A stretch of DNA of 64,000 bases from SHAN690 sp038131955 (GTDB lineage: Bacteria > Bacteroidota > Bacteroidia > Flavobacteriales_G > Salibacteraceae). The stretch lies in assembly GCA_038131955.1 (NCBI GenBank), contig JAYPQK010000001.1, positions 124,001-188,000 of the forward strand, read 5' to 3'. Under the pieces are notes generated by a model. That model worked only from the letters and a program-made list of their open reading frames with translations, had not been told where the DNA came from and did not search any database. Below are positions 15,962 through 25,039 of the stretch, in pieces. The position numbers and the translations under genes were made by a program. Positions within the stretch are counted from its first letter, which is position 1. The number at the start of each line of letters is the position of its first letter.

Positions 15962-18900
15962 TTGAGAATTCAGCTCACATATCTCCTCTCTTTGCTCTTG
16001 GTGTTGTCCACGACCCTAGCATGGGGTCATGGCCATGATCACTATGGAGAGTTGAAGTTTGAGGAGAACAAGGGACAACTCCCGGAGCATGTTCATTTCC
16101 GAGCTCGATTTCCCGGTGGCATGGTCTTTTTGGAAGGACAAACATTGACCTTCGACATCTTCGATCAGTCAACCGTTGATCAACTTTCAGCCTATAAAGC
16201 TGGTGAGATCACAGCGGAAGAGCTCCCTGAACACCTTCAGTGCCACGCATTCAAAGTTCACCTAGTCAACAGTCAAAGACCCTCGGCCATTGAAACGGAA
16301 GAAGCTTTAGACGACTACGTGAATTACTACCTCGGGAACGATTCGACGAAATGGGCGAGTGGCGTCCAACAGTATCACGGTGTCATTTTCAAAGACGTAT
16401 ATCCAGGCATCGACGTCCGGTACTATTCTCAAAACTCCAATTTCAAGTATGACTTTATCGTTCATCCCGGTGCTGACCCTTCGGTCATCGAGATCGCCTA
16501 CGAGGGAATCGATGGTTTGAAGCCTGGATTCGGTAATATCCTCATCGAAACGGCGGTGGATCAGATCATTGATCAGGAACCCGTCTCGTGGTTGGAAAAA
16601 GACGGCGAGCGGTCCTTCGTAAAGAGTTCGTTCCGAGTACTCGAGCAAGACAAGGGTCTCCCTCATATCGGTTTCAACGTGATGGCTTCCGACGAAGGAA
16701 CACTGATCATCGATCCGACCTTAATCTTCAGTACCTACACTGGCTCCACCATCAACAACTGGGGTTCGACGGCTACCTATGATTCACTCGGAAACATGTA
16801 CGCCGGAGGATACATTTTGGTGAGCGGAAACGGAAGCGGGTCGGGTTATCCCACGTCGACCGGAGCCTACCAAACCACATTTGCAGGCGGTGTGGGCGGC
16901 TTTAAGACCGACATGACGATCACGAAGTTCAACGCTGCCGGAACAGCTATAGTCTACTCTACCTATCTAGGGGGTAACGGAAACGAGATTCCGCACAGCT
17001 TGGTGGTAAACAACAACAACCAGCTCTACATCTTAGGCACCACTTCGAGTTCGAACTTTCCGACCACCTCAGGAGCCTTCGACGGAAACTTTAACGGAGG
17101 AACGGCCATCGGCTCTACGGGGGTCAACTCGAATTCCAGTCAGATCCAATACACCACTGGTTCCGATATCATCATCGCAAAGCTGAATGCAAATGGTACC
17201 AACCTGATCGCATCTACCTACATCGGCGGCACAGAAAACGACGGGATCAACATGAGTGATACGCTCCAGAAAGCTTATGCTGATGAGTTCCGCGGGGAGA
17301 TCATCGTCGACCTCAACGACAATTGTTACGTCGCCACGAGCACTGCCTCTGACGACTTCCCGATCGTGAATGGCTTTCAATCCAACTACGGGGGTGGACT
17401 TACGGATGGCGTCATTTTCAAGTTCAACTCTAACTTGACAAGCCTCTTGTGGTCGAGCTACATCGGAGGGAGCACTGCTGATGCGGCCTACTCCATTCAG
17501 TTTGACCCGAACTTCGACGTTTTTTGTACCGGGGGAACCAAGAGCGCTAACTTCCCAACTACCAACAATACGATCAACACGACCTACCAAGGAGGGCTGA
17601 CAGATGGCTGGCTTGCGAAAGTGAGCAACAATGGTTCGAACCTGATCGCATCGACCTTTCTAGGCACCAACGATTATGATCAAAGCTTCTTCGTTCAGCT
17701 CGACCTGTCTGGCTTTGTTTACGTGGTGGGACAAACCGAAGGGAGTTATCCAATAGGGCCGAGCTGGGTCTATAGTGCGGCGAACAGCGGCCAATTCCTA
17801 CACAAGCTTTCTAACAACCTTCAAAACACCATTTTCTCTACGAGGTGGGGTTCCGGCAACGGAAACATCAACCTCTCCATGACGGCGTTTTTGGTGAATG
17901 AATGCAACCATATCTTCGTCTCCGGTTGGGGAGGATCTCTCTTCGGCATTGGAGCTTCAACGAGTAGTGGGACGACCACGACCGGCCTCCCCGTCACGAA
18001 TAATGCCTACAAGACCACGACTGACGGTCATGACTTCTATTTCATCGTCTTCGAGGACAGTGCGACGAGTATTCTCTTCGCCAGCTTTTTCGGTGGAAAC
18101 ACAGGGGCATCCGGAGGTGAGCACACGGACGGAGGAACGAGTCGATTTGACAAGAAAGGGATCATCTACCAGGCGGCGTGCGCGAGTTGCGGTCAGAACA
18201 GTTCATTCCCCACTACCACCGGGGCTTACTCTACGACAAAGCCTACTTCAGCCAGCTGCAACCTTGCTGCTCTTAAATATGACCTCATCACACTGATAGC
18301 CGAAGCCGATGTAGACGGCCCCCTGAGCATTTGCATCAATGACTCACTTCAATTCGAGAATGAGAGTTTCGGAGGGTCAGAATACGAATGGGACTTTGGC
18401 GATGGAAATAGTAGCACGGAATACGAACCTAAACACGCCTACACCACCGCAGGAACCTACGATGTGGTCTTGATCATTCGCGATTCGGTGAGCTGTGTAT
18501 ACTCAGACACGGATTCCATCCAAGTAACCGTCCTTCCCGGTCCGGAAGCCACGGTTCCAAGCTTCCCAAAAGTCTGCGAAGGCGACGAAGTACAGCTGAC
18601 CGCCTTTGGAGGAACCTCCTACTCTTGGTCACCAAGCTCGGGTTTGAGCGACCCAAACATCCAGAACCCGATCGCCACCGTGGACCATCAGATCACCTAC
18701 GTAGTCACGGCCATCGATAGTTGCGGAACGGATACCGCTTGGGTCACGCTAAAGACCTTCCCCGACAATACCGAAGCAATGCCGGATACCAGCATTTGCG
18801 AAGGTCTGTCAGGACCGATGTGGGCTAGCGGAGGTGTGAGTTATTCATGGTCTCCCCCGATCTACCTGAGCGCCCCAAATAGCGCTACACCAACTGTCTT

Positions 18901-19948
18901 TCCAGACACCACAACACACTACGTAGTTTCTATCCTCGACTCGTTTGGTTGTACTCACCAACACGAGGTCACCGTGTTCACCTATGGCTACGTTCCGCAA
19001 GTGGAAGCTTGGGGAGACACCGTGGTTTGTACAGGACAACGAGTCATGTTGAATGCACAAGGAACGGATGAATACGAGTGGTACCCGAAGGACAACGTAC
19101 TAAGTCCTTTTTTGAATTCTACTCCAGCATTCCCGGAAGTGACCACCACTTATGTGGTCGAGGTAAAGAACGCCTGTGGTAGCGCATTCGACTCGGTACT
19201 CATTGAAGTGTCAGAAGTAGAGCTTGACATTCGAGGCGATACTAACATCTGCGAGGGCGACACCGTCCAGCTCAAGGCTACAGGAACTTTTACTTACCAA
19301 TGGACGGGCCCCTTCTTTGAGCAACCAGCCTTCGCGAGTGCACCCAAGATCAACCCAGAGGAAAGCGGGTGGTATTACGTCACAGGAAAGAACCTTCAGA
19401 ATTGCGCCAAGACGGATAGCGTCTACGTCGGAGTCTATCCCGTACCTGAATTGGAAATCCCGACTCGCCAAGACACGATCACAGGGCTGAGTAATGTGCT
19501 CCTCATCGCCCAGTCGAACACTGAGATCCGCTGGTCATCCAAGGGCTATATCCCTTGCGTTGATTGCGATAGTATTTTGGTCTATCCCAGAGAGCGCACC
19601 GTGTATTACGTTACCGCCGTGGACTCTCAGGGATGTAATGTACACGACTCTGTAGTGGTGGCTCCGATCAGTAAGATCTATGTTCCGAACGCCTTTACGC
19701 CAGATGGTGACGGAATCAACGACATCTTCATGGTGCAAGGACACAACCTCTCTGAATACAGCATCGTGATCCGTGATCGCTGGGGACAGATCATCTACCG
19801 AAGCTCTGACATTACCAGCGGATGGAACGGACGAAAGTTCAACACCGGCAAGCTCTCGCAGATCGGCAGCTACACGTACTCGATCCAATACAAGGTGGTA
19901 CCGGAAAAGAAACAGGTACAGACCGGGACGATCAACCTGATCAGGTAA
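15962..19948 (+). CDS. Large T9SS-exported protein: DUF7948, SBBP repeats, PKD, type B C-terminal domain
   Basis: A 1,328-residue secreted protein starting at TTG with signal peptide MRIQLTYLLSLLLVLSTTLA. Residues about 30-255 resemble the DUF7948 domain (FEENKGQLPEHVHFRARF, GIDVRYYSQNSNFKYDFIVH). SBBP-like beta-propeller repeats follow to about 780 (STYLGGNGNE, STYIGGTEND, SSYIGGSTAD). A PKD domain (YEWDFGDGNSSTEYEPKHAY) and several Ig-like modules lead to a gliding-motility-associated type B CTD, VPNAFTPDGDGINDIF to the end. Type B proteins stay on or leave the cell surface through the T9SS. A TACCTTAG box lies at 15939. The 3' end overlaps the dioxygenase gene on the other strand by 8 bp. 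Confidence 0.88.
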   Translation: MRIQLTYLLSLLLVLSTTLAWGHGHDHYGELKFEENKGQLPEHVHFRARFPGGMVFLEGQTLTFDIFDQSTVDQLSAYKAGEITAEELPEHLQCHAFKVHLVNSQRPSAIETEEALDDYVNYYLGNDSTKWASGVQQYHGVIFKDVYPGIDVRYYSQNSNFKYDFIVHPGADPSVIEIAYEGIDGLKPGFGNILIETAVDQIIDQEPVSWLEKDGERSFVKSSFRVLEQDKGLPHIGFNVMASDEGTLIIDPTLIFSTYTGSTINNWGSTATYDSLGNMYAGGYILVSGNGSGSGYPTSTGAYQTTFAGGVGGFKTDMTITKFNAAGTAIVYSTYLGGNGNEIPHSLVVNNNNQLYILGTTSSSNFPTTSGAFDGNFNGGTAIGSTGVNSNSSQIQYTTGSDIIIAKLNANGTNLIASTYIGGTENDGINMSDTLQKAYADEFRGEIIVDLNDNCYVATSTASDDFPIVNGFQSNYGGGLTDGVIFKFNSNLTSLLWSSYIGGSTADAAYSIQFDPNFDVFCTGGTKSANFPTTNNTINTTYQGGLTDGWLAKVSNNGSNLIASTFLGTNDYDQSFFVQLDLSGFVYVVGQTEGSYPIGPSWVYSAANSGQFLHKLSNNLQNTIFSTRWGSGNGNINLSMTAFLVNECNHIFVSGWGGSLFGIGASTSSGTTTTGLPVTNNAYKTTTDGHDFYFIVFEDSATSILFASFFGGNTGASGGEHTDGGTSRFDKKGIIYQAACASCGQNSSFPTTTGAYSTTKPTSASCNLAALKYDLITLIAEADVDGPLSICINDSLQFENESFGGSEYEWDFGDGNSSTEYEPKHAYTTAGTYDVVLIIRDSVSCVYSDTDSIQVTVLPGPEATVPSFPKVCEGDEVQLTAFGGTSYSWSPSSGLSDPNIQNPIATVDHQITYVVTAIDSCGTDTAWVTLKTFPDNTEAMPDTSICEGLSGPMWASGGVSYSWSPPIYLSAPNSATPTVFPDTTTHYVVSILDSFGCTHQHEVTVFTYGYVPQVEAWGDTVVCTGQRVMLNAQGTDEYEWYPKDNVLSPFLNSTPAFPEVTTTYVVEVKNACGSAFDSVLIEVSEVELDIRGDTNICEGDTVQLKATGTFTYQWTGPFFEQPAFASAPKINPEESGWYYVTGKNLQNCAKTDSVYVGVYPVPELEIPTRQDTITGLSNVLLIAQSNTEIRWSSKGYIPCVDCDSILVYPRERTVYYVTAVDSQGCNVHDSVVVAPISKIYVPNAFTPDGDGINDIFMVQGHNLSEYSIVIRDRWGQIIYRSSDITSGWNGRKFNTGKLSQIGSYTYSIQYKVVPEKKQVQTGTINLIR

Positions 19949-20468
19949 AACGCGGATCGGTCTCCATCACATGGCCGCAATTCTCGCACGTGCGTAGCTC
20001 TTCACTTCCATAGTACTCTTTAAAACGAGGTAGGAAGTCCGTTTCGATGTTGGTCAAGTGGAAATAAGTCTCGTGCAGTTTATGGTTGCACTCATCGCAG
20101 AACCATAGGAGTCCATCCTTATGATCCGCCTCACGAACGCGCTCCACTACCAGTCCGATCGATCCTTCAGAACGACCTGGACTATGTGGCACTCGAGGGG
20201 GCAACAAGAACATATCCCCAGGCCCTAGGTTCACGTCCACCCCTTTGCCATCCTCCTGGATCTTGACGGTAATATTGCCTTCGAGCTGGTAGAAAAGTTC
20301 TTCGGTCTCGTTGTAGTGATAATCCTTTCTTGCATTCGGACCTCCTACGATCATGACGATGTAGTCCTCTCCGGCTGGATATAGATTCTTATTTCCTACA
20401 GGGGGCTTCAAAAGATCTCTGTTCTCCTCGATCCATTGATGCAAATTGAAAGGTCGCTTAATGCTCAT
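19941..20468 (-). CDS. nbaC: 3-hydroxyanthranilate 3,4-dioxygenase
   Basis: A 175-residue cupin dioxygenase that opens the ring of 3-hydroxyanthranilate in tryptophan (kynurenine) catabolism. Iron ligands H51, E57 and H95 are all present, as are substrate residues R47 and R99, at the same positions as in the well-studied Cupriavidus enzyme. A rubredoxin-like second metal site is formed by C124/C127 (FCDECN) and C161/C164 (TCENCG). It is transcribed alone from a TACTTTTA box at 20486-20493, which touches the upstream gene's terminator. The ALDH8-like dehydrogenase at 25996 would act two steps later in the same pathway. Confidence 0.95.
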   Translation of the reverse strand: MSIKRPFNLHQWIEENRDLLKPPVGNKNLYPAGEDYIVMIVGGPNARKDYHYNETEELFYQLEGNITVKIQEDGKGVDVNLGPGDMFLLPPRVPHSPGRSEGSIGLVVERVREADHKDGLLWFCDECNHKLHETYFHLTNIETDFLPRFKEYYGSEELRTCENCGHVMETDPRFT

Positions 20469-20492
20469 GGTTTATGATTTGCTGCTAAAAGT

Positions 20493-20521
20493 AAAAAAGG
20501 CGGCCGGAGTTCCGACCGCCT
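20493..20521 (-). terminator. Terminator of the T9SS gene at 20545
   Basis: On the minus strand, GGCGGTCGGA and CCGGCCGCC pair and are followed by six T. The T-run abuts the -7 box of the next gene, so the two signals are merged. Confidence 0.8.
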
Positions 20522-20544
20522 AAGCAATTGAGAAAGGTCACTGT

Positions 20545-22509
20545 TTATTGCAGTACCACCGAACGCTGACGAATGCCATCATCCGATCTTAGTTCGAGCG
20601 TATAGCTTCCTTTCGCTATTCCTGAAACGTCTAGGGCATGATTTTGCCTAGCTCCCAGGTTGGTTGTTTGTTCGAATACTACCTGCCCGGCAACATTGAT
20701 CAGACGAAGCGTCGCATTTTGCAAACTTGAGCCCGTCATGATGTTCACAACGCTGTTGGCAGGATTTGGAAATACGATCCATCCAGCCGCATCCACGTCT
20801 TCCACGCCGGCAGGCCAAATCTTCACGGTGATATCATCGTTGGTCTGACAGCCATTGCTATCAGCAACAGTCACGGTGTACGTTCCGCTCTGTCCTACAT
20901 TGAGGATCTGCCCATTGAAGCCCGTGCTCCACAAGAACTGGGTGAATTGTGAACCCGCATCGACCTGAATTGGACCTAGACCCTCCTTATTTGGACCGAG
21001 TTCTACCTGCTCAGGTACCGCCTCGATCACTTGGATCTCATCAGAACCTGTACATCCGGCGGAAGTGGTTACCGTGACCGTATAGGTTCCAGCTCCATTT
21101 ACCACAATGTTCGGCACCGTATCACCCGTGGACCATGCATAAGCTGCATAACCTGGAGTCGTAGTGAGAAGGGCGATCTTGGTAGGACATATCATCTTAT
21201 CGGGTCCGAGGTCTACTATGGGATCCTCGTTGTCAAAGCCAACAGTGGCCGAGGTCATGGTTTCACATCCATTCGCATCAGTGATGGTCAAGGAGTAAGT
21301 CCCTGCTGCCAGCCCTCCAATGGAATCCGCTGTTGACCCATTACTCCAAGAGTAGCTGTAAGGCTGAACACCACCATTGCCATTGGCTAAGACATATCCA
21401 TTCTCGTCGCTTTCACAATTCGCATTCGTAGGGTTGGTATTCACTCCTAATGGCGGTGGTGAATAAACATCCACTTCATCCTCTTTGAAGCAGCCGTCAT
21501 CGTCCGTTACGGTAACGGTGTACGTGCCCTGTGCAAGACCGGTAATCGTTGCAGAAGTTTGTCCATTCGACCACGAGTATGCAAAAGGAGATGCTCCCGT
21601 TGCCGTTACGGTGGCGCTCGCGTTTGAATCGGAGAAACAGTCGTTCGAATCTGCCATCATCGAAAGGTCTGGCCCATCACTCACGAAAGTCCAGAAGGTG
21701 TCCCCACAGTTCGGTTGAAAGGCCACGAAATCATTGGTTGCCGTCCATGCGGAAGAGTTTCGTCCTGGAGTGGCATAACCAGCAGATCCGGTAGCATTCT
21801 CGATTCCTTGAGTGGACGCCGAGAATGGGTATGGTTGGGACTGAGTATGGATCTCAATTCGTCCACACCCCTCCCAAAGGTGGATCTGAGAGTATCTTGG
21901 ATAGCTCGACCCGCAGCATTGTGGTATTCCAGCAAACTCTATGATACACTTTCTGTTTGGCGCGGTACCCACCGTTTTGTAGGTAATGGAACCTCCACCC
22001 GGAGGATACAGGTCTTCCCAAACGTGGGCGATATAGTTGTTTGGTGTCTGAGAACTAGGAATAAAATCACCCGAGCAACATCCATTGTCCGTATTGGTTC
22101 CAAACGTGATGAAGCCATTCGAAGAGATCTGGAATGTCGTGTACTGATTGTCGAAAAAACGGAAGCTGAATCCGATGTTCAATTGACCGGAAATCGCATC
22201 ATCACCAAGGGAGACCGAAGTGCCTCCACTGGTGGTGTCAGGGTTATAAGGGAGCGACTGATCCACCGTATAGGTAGTAGTGCTAGACAATACCAAGATC
22301 GGTATGCTGTCTTGCAATCCGGCTGGATTGAAATATCCACTGCTATTCACACCCGGACCCAGGATGGTTCCTGAACTTCCTCCACAAGAGGCCGTGAGTT
22401 GGCCTCCGGTATCGGAAGAACAATAGAATGAATTGAGGCCGCTCAAGGTGCACTGGCCATAGGTTAGGCCAGCAAGCAGCAGACCGGCAAGGGTAAGTAA
22501 GTGCTTCAT
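20545..22509 (-). CDS. T9SS type A secreted protein with SprB-type repeats
   Basis: A 654-residue secreted protein starting MKHLLTLAGLLLAGLTYGQ (start at 22509; the upstream codons lack a signal sequence). The N-terminal 270 residues form a lectin-like/nidogen-like region (GFSFRFFDNQYTTFQISSNG, IIEFAGIPQCCGSSY). Two clear SprB repeats follow (PFAYSWSNGQTSATITGL and PYSYSWSNGSTADSIGGL), then two related Ig-like modules. A type A sorting domain closes the protein (IVFPNPANSVVNIMTG, LRLINVAGQVV, GSYTLELRSDDGIRQ). It is probably a cell-surface or released adhesin. Its own terminator is at 20493-20521. Confidence 0.87.
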   Translation of the reverse strand: MKHLLTLAGLLLAGLTYGQCTLSGLNSFYCSSDTGGQLTASCGGSSGTILGPGVNSSGYFNPAGLQDSIPILVLSSTTTYTVDQSLPYNPDTTSGGTSVSLGDDAISGQLNIGFSFRFFDNQYTTFQISSNGFITFGTNTDNGCCSGDFIPSSQTPNNYIAHVWEDLYPPGGGSITYKTVGTAPNRKCIIEFAGIPQCCGSSYPRYSQIHLWEGCGRIEIHTQSQPYPFSASTQGIENATGSAGYATPGRNSSAWTATNDFVAFQPNCGDTFWTFVSDGPDLSMMADSNDCFSDSNASATVTATGASPFAYSWSNGQTSATITGLAQGTYTVTVTDDDGCFKEDEVDVYSPPPLGVNTNPTNANCESDENGYVLANGNGGVQPYSYSWSNGSTADSIGGLAAGTYSLTITDANGCETMTSATVGFDNEDPIVDLGPDKMICPTKIALLTTTPGYAAYAWSTGDTVPNIVVNGAGTYTVTVTTSAGCTGSDEIQVIEAVPEQVELGPNKEGLGPIQVDAGSQFTQFLWSTGFNGQILNVGQSGTYTVTVADSNGCQTNDDITVKIWPAGVEDVDAAGWIVFPNPANSVVNIMTGSSLQNATLRLINVAGQVVFEQTTNLGARQNHALDVSGIAKGSYTLELRSDDGIRQRSVVLQ

Positions 22510-22581
22510 AGGGATGGGTTTAATTGTAACTAAACTAGGTAAACCCACCTCGGTGACCAAGAAAGAAACGAAAAATGAATT

Positions 22582-23298
22582 TTAAGGAATGATCAAGCGG
22601 AATCCCTTTCCATGTTCATTCATGATCTTGACTCCTTCATCCTTCTTTAGGTACTTTCTCAACTTCGCGATGTATACGTCCATACTGCGAGAGTTGAAAT
22701 AGCTATCATCCCCCCAGATGGCAAGCAATGCCTGAGAACGATCGAGGAGTTGATTGGCGTGTTGCGCAAGCATCTTGAGCAAGGCATTCTCCTTCGAAGT
22801 AAGATGCTGTTCATCATCACCGTGCTTCAAGACCTGATTCTTAAAATCAAACGTGAAAGCTCCGAGCTCGAAGACTGTTTTCTCCGGTGCCTTTTGCTCG
22901 CCCTTTGTCCTACGCAAGATGGCTTTCAAACGAAGAAGAACCTCTTCCATTGAAAATGGCTTGGTGATGTAGTCATCCCCACCACTCTTGAATCCCTCGA
23001 TGGTATCGTCTTTCATCGATTTCGCCGTAAGGAAGATGATCGGAATGCTCTTATCTGCATTTCGAATTTCCTTTGCCAAGGTGAAGCCGTCTTTCTCGGG
23101 CATCATTACGTCGAGGATACAACAGTCGAAGGTGCCGTTGGCGAAGATCTTCCAACCCTCTACACCATTTCGTGCCAAGTGTGGCTCGTAGCCCTTGGCT
23201 TGCAGATATTCCGTGAGAACGATCCCCAAGTTAGGGTCGTCCTCGGCCACGAGGATCTGGATCTTATCCGTTGTTTTCGTTTCCTTCTCCATAGTCAT
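22582..23298 (-). CDS. OmpR-family response regulator (RprY-like)
   Basis: A 238-residue response regulator. The receiver domain has the acidic pair (ILVAEDDPN), phosphoacceptor Asp in CCILDVMMPEKDG, Thr/Ser switch IIFLTAKS and Lys in DDYITKPFS. The C-terminal winged helix (LTSKENALLKMLAQ, SRSMDVYIAKLRKYLKKD) binds DNA, in OmpR proteins usually as direct repeats. It overlaps the kinase gene by 35 bp, so the pair is co-translated. A second ATG at 23292 is possible. The tandem TTAAC repeats at 24955-24990 are its likely target. Confidence 0.93.
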   Translation of the reverse strand: MTMEKETKTTDKIQILVAEDDPNLGIVLTEYLQAKGYEPHLARNGVEGWKIFANGTFDCCILDVMMPEKDGFTLAKEIRNADKSIPIIFLTAKSMKDDTIEGFKSGGDDYITKPFSMEEVLLRLKAILRRTKGEQKAPEKTVFELGAFTFDFKNQVLKHGDDEQHLTSKENALLKMLAQHANQLLDRSQALLAIWGDDSYFNSRSMDVYIAKLRKYLKKDEGVKIMNEHGKGFRLIIP

Positions 23299-24910
23299 CT
23301 TGCTTTAGCGGGATTTCAATATAAAAAGTACTTCCAACATCGAGTTGGCTTTCAACCGACACGCGTCCACCGTGCCGTTCGGTAATGATCTTAACATAAC
23401 TCAAGCCGAGTCCAAAACCCTTGACGTCGTGCACATTTCCGGTAGGCACTCGATAGAGTCGATCGAAGATCTTCTTGAGGTTCTCAGATGAAATTCCAAT
23501 GCCTTTGTCTTTTACCGATAGAATGATGTTGCCATCTTCTTCTTTGGTTTGAATGGTGATCTCTGGCTTACTTCGAGAGTACTTCACGGCATTATCCAGC
23601 AGGTTATAGATCACATTGGTCATGTGATTCGGGTCTACATAGATGATCGAATGCTCAGCGCCGAGCTGCATGTCCACCTTAGCATCCCGATCCTTCAACT
23701 GGATCTGATACTTATCGAGCAGGTCCTGTAGCAATTGATGCATATCGATATCCTCGCGTTTCAGTTTGAAATCGCCCTTGTCTAGAACCGCACTCTGCAA
23801 TACTTCCTCCACCAACAAGCCAAGTCGCTTATTCTCAGCATTGATGATATTCAAGTAGCGATCGACCACATTCTGCATGCGACCCAACTCCGGATCAGCC
23901 AGCGCTTCGCAAGCCAAACTGATCGTAGAGATCGGCGTTTTCAACTCGTGGGTCATGTTATTGATGAAGTCGTTCTTGATCTCGCTGCTCTGCTTTTGGT
24001 AGAAAATGGTTCGAACGGAATAGTAGGACGTCCACACCAAGGCAATTAGGAGGATCAACGACACTAAGAGTAGCACCCAAAGGCTATTGAAAATGTACCC
24101 CCCTTGATTCGGAAAGTGAAGCTTGATGAAGTAAGGCACTTGGATCACATCGTTTGGAAACAAGCGTGCGCTAGAAGTAGATGCCCGAAGAGATGTTTCA
24201 AACTCCTCCGGACCAAAGACCATCTCACCTTCTTGGTCAAACACGCCCATGGTATACTTCAAGCTGAGGCCCCGTTTCTCTAAAGCCAAGTGCAGCAAAG
24301 AATCAACTATTCGCGGATCGACGCGCTCGTCGATGGGTTGATTGATGTTCACCTCGATCAAGCTTCGTACAATGTCGCCCAAAAAGGTCTTCTTGGATTT
24401 GAGCCGTTCCCGCAACTGGTCAAGATCTCTATTGACATCATCGACCCGATGCTCCAACTCCAATTGGATCGAGTCCGCCGTGAACATCTCCAATCTCAAT
24501 TCATCTTCCAGGTCCGTGTTGAATGGGAGGTCATCGACGGAATAGGTCACGGTCTTTTCAGAGCGTTGCCCTCCGTGCTCCTCCTCCACTTTCATTTCCA
24601 CTACATCTTCCTTTCGCTCGATATTGCGTTTGACCACAAACTCCATCAAGGAATCATCCGGTGGAAAACTCTGCCCATCCTCGCCTTCTACAAAAAGGTA
24701 CTGCGCTTCCTGATGCGATCGGATCTTAGTGAGTGTCTCGTGCCGCTCGATCAGGTCAACGACTTCTGCCAATGCCTCTGAAGCGCCCCGTCGGATGCGG
24801 TCCTTTTCAAGGTCAATGGCATTGCTGATCCAGAAGATCTGAATGCCGATCAACCCGATCAGGGCCACCGCTATGACGATGACGATGTTGCGAAGCTGGT
24901 CTTGTTTCAT
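23264..24910 (-). CDS. Sensor histidine kinase (RprX-like)
   Basis: A 548-residue membrane kinase. TM1 (IVIVIAVALIGLIGIQIFWI) is followed by a periplasmic region of about 240 residues and TM2 (SLWVLLLVSLILLIALVW). The phosphoacceptor His lies in FINNMTHELKTPIS. The ATPase domain has N-box NVIYNLLDNAVKY, G1 DKGIGIS and G2 GFGLGLSYVK. ATG 24910 is chosen because a perfect -7 box lies at 24920-24927; the TTG at 24922 would fall inside that promoter. The periplasmic region is rich in charged coiled-coil-like segments, as is the secreted protein encoded divergently at 25040. Confidence 0.93.
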   Translation of the reverse strand: MKQDQLRNIVIVIAVALIGLIGIQIFWISNAIDLEKDRIRRGASEALAEVVDLIERHETLTKIRSHQEAQYLFVEGEDGQSFPPDDSLMEFVVKRNIERKEDVVEMKVEEEHGGQRSEKTVTYSVDDLPFNTDLEDELRLEMFTADSIQLELEHRVDDVNRDLDQLRERLKSKKTFLGDIVRSLIEVNINQPIDERVDPRIVDSLLHLALEKRGLSLKYTMGVFDQEGEMVFGPEEFETSLRASTSSARLFPNDVIQVPYFIKLHFPNQGGYIFNSLWVLLLVSLILLIALVWTSYYSVRTIFYQKQSSEIKNDFINNMTHELKTPISTISLACEALADPELGRMQNVVDRYLNIINAENKRLGLLVEEVLQSAVLDKGDFKLKREDIDMHQLLQDLLDKYQIQLKDRDAKVDMQLGAEHSIIYVDPNHMTNVIYNLLDNAVKYSRSKPEITIQTKEEDGNIILSVKDKGIGISSENLKKIFDRLYRVPTGNVHDVKGFGLGLSYVKIITERHGGRVSVESQLDVGSTFYIEIPLKQDDYGEGNENNG

Positions 24911-24919
24911 GGGGCCGAA

Positions 24920-24927
24920 CAAAAGTA
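24920..24927 (-). promoter_or_regulatory. -7 box for the kinase/regulator operon
   Basis: TACTTTTG on the minus strand, a perfect TAnnTTTG, 9 nt before the kinase ATG. Confidence 0.7.
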
Positions 24928-24954
24928 ACGGCGCATCCAGCGTTAATTGCTTGT

Positions 24955-24990
24955 TTAACAGTACTTAACAATGGTTAACCGCCCATTAAC
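24955..24990. promoter_or_regulatory. Four phased TTAAC direct repeats (candidate response-regulator operator)
   Basis: TTAAC occurs at 24955, 24965, 24975 and 24986, a spacing of 10, 10 and 11 bp, which places all copies on one face of the helix. A TTAAT at 24943 may be a fifth, weaker half-site. OmpR-family regulators bind such direct repeats. The array lies between the divergent promoters of the kinase operon and of the secreted protein gene, so it could control both. Confidence 0.7.
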
Positions 24991-25012
24991 AGCGGGTTGC
25001 AGCGGGTCGAGA

Positions 25013-25020
25013 TAGGTTTG
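25013..25020 (+). promoter_or_regulatory. -7 box for the secreted protein at 25040
   Basis: TAGGTTTG is a perfect TAnnTTTG. It lies 22 bp downstream of the last TTAAC repeat, so regulator bound to the array would sit in the -33 region, an activator position. Confidence 0.7.
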
Positions 25021-25039
25021 GCTTTACAAAATGACTACC

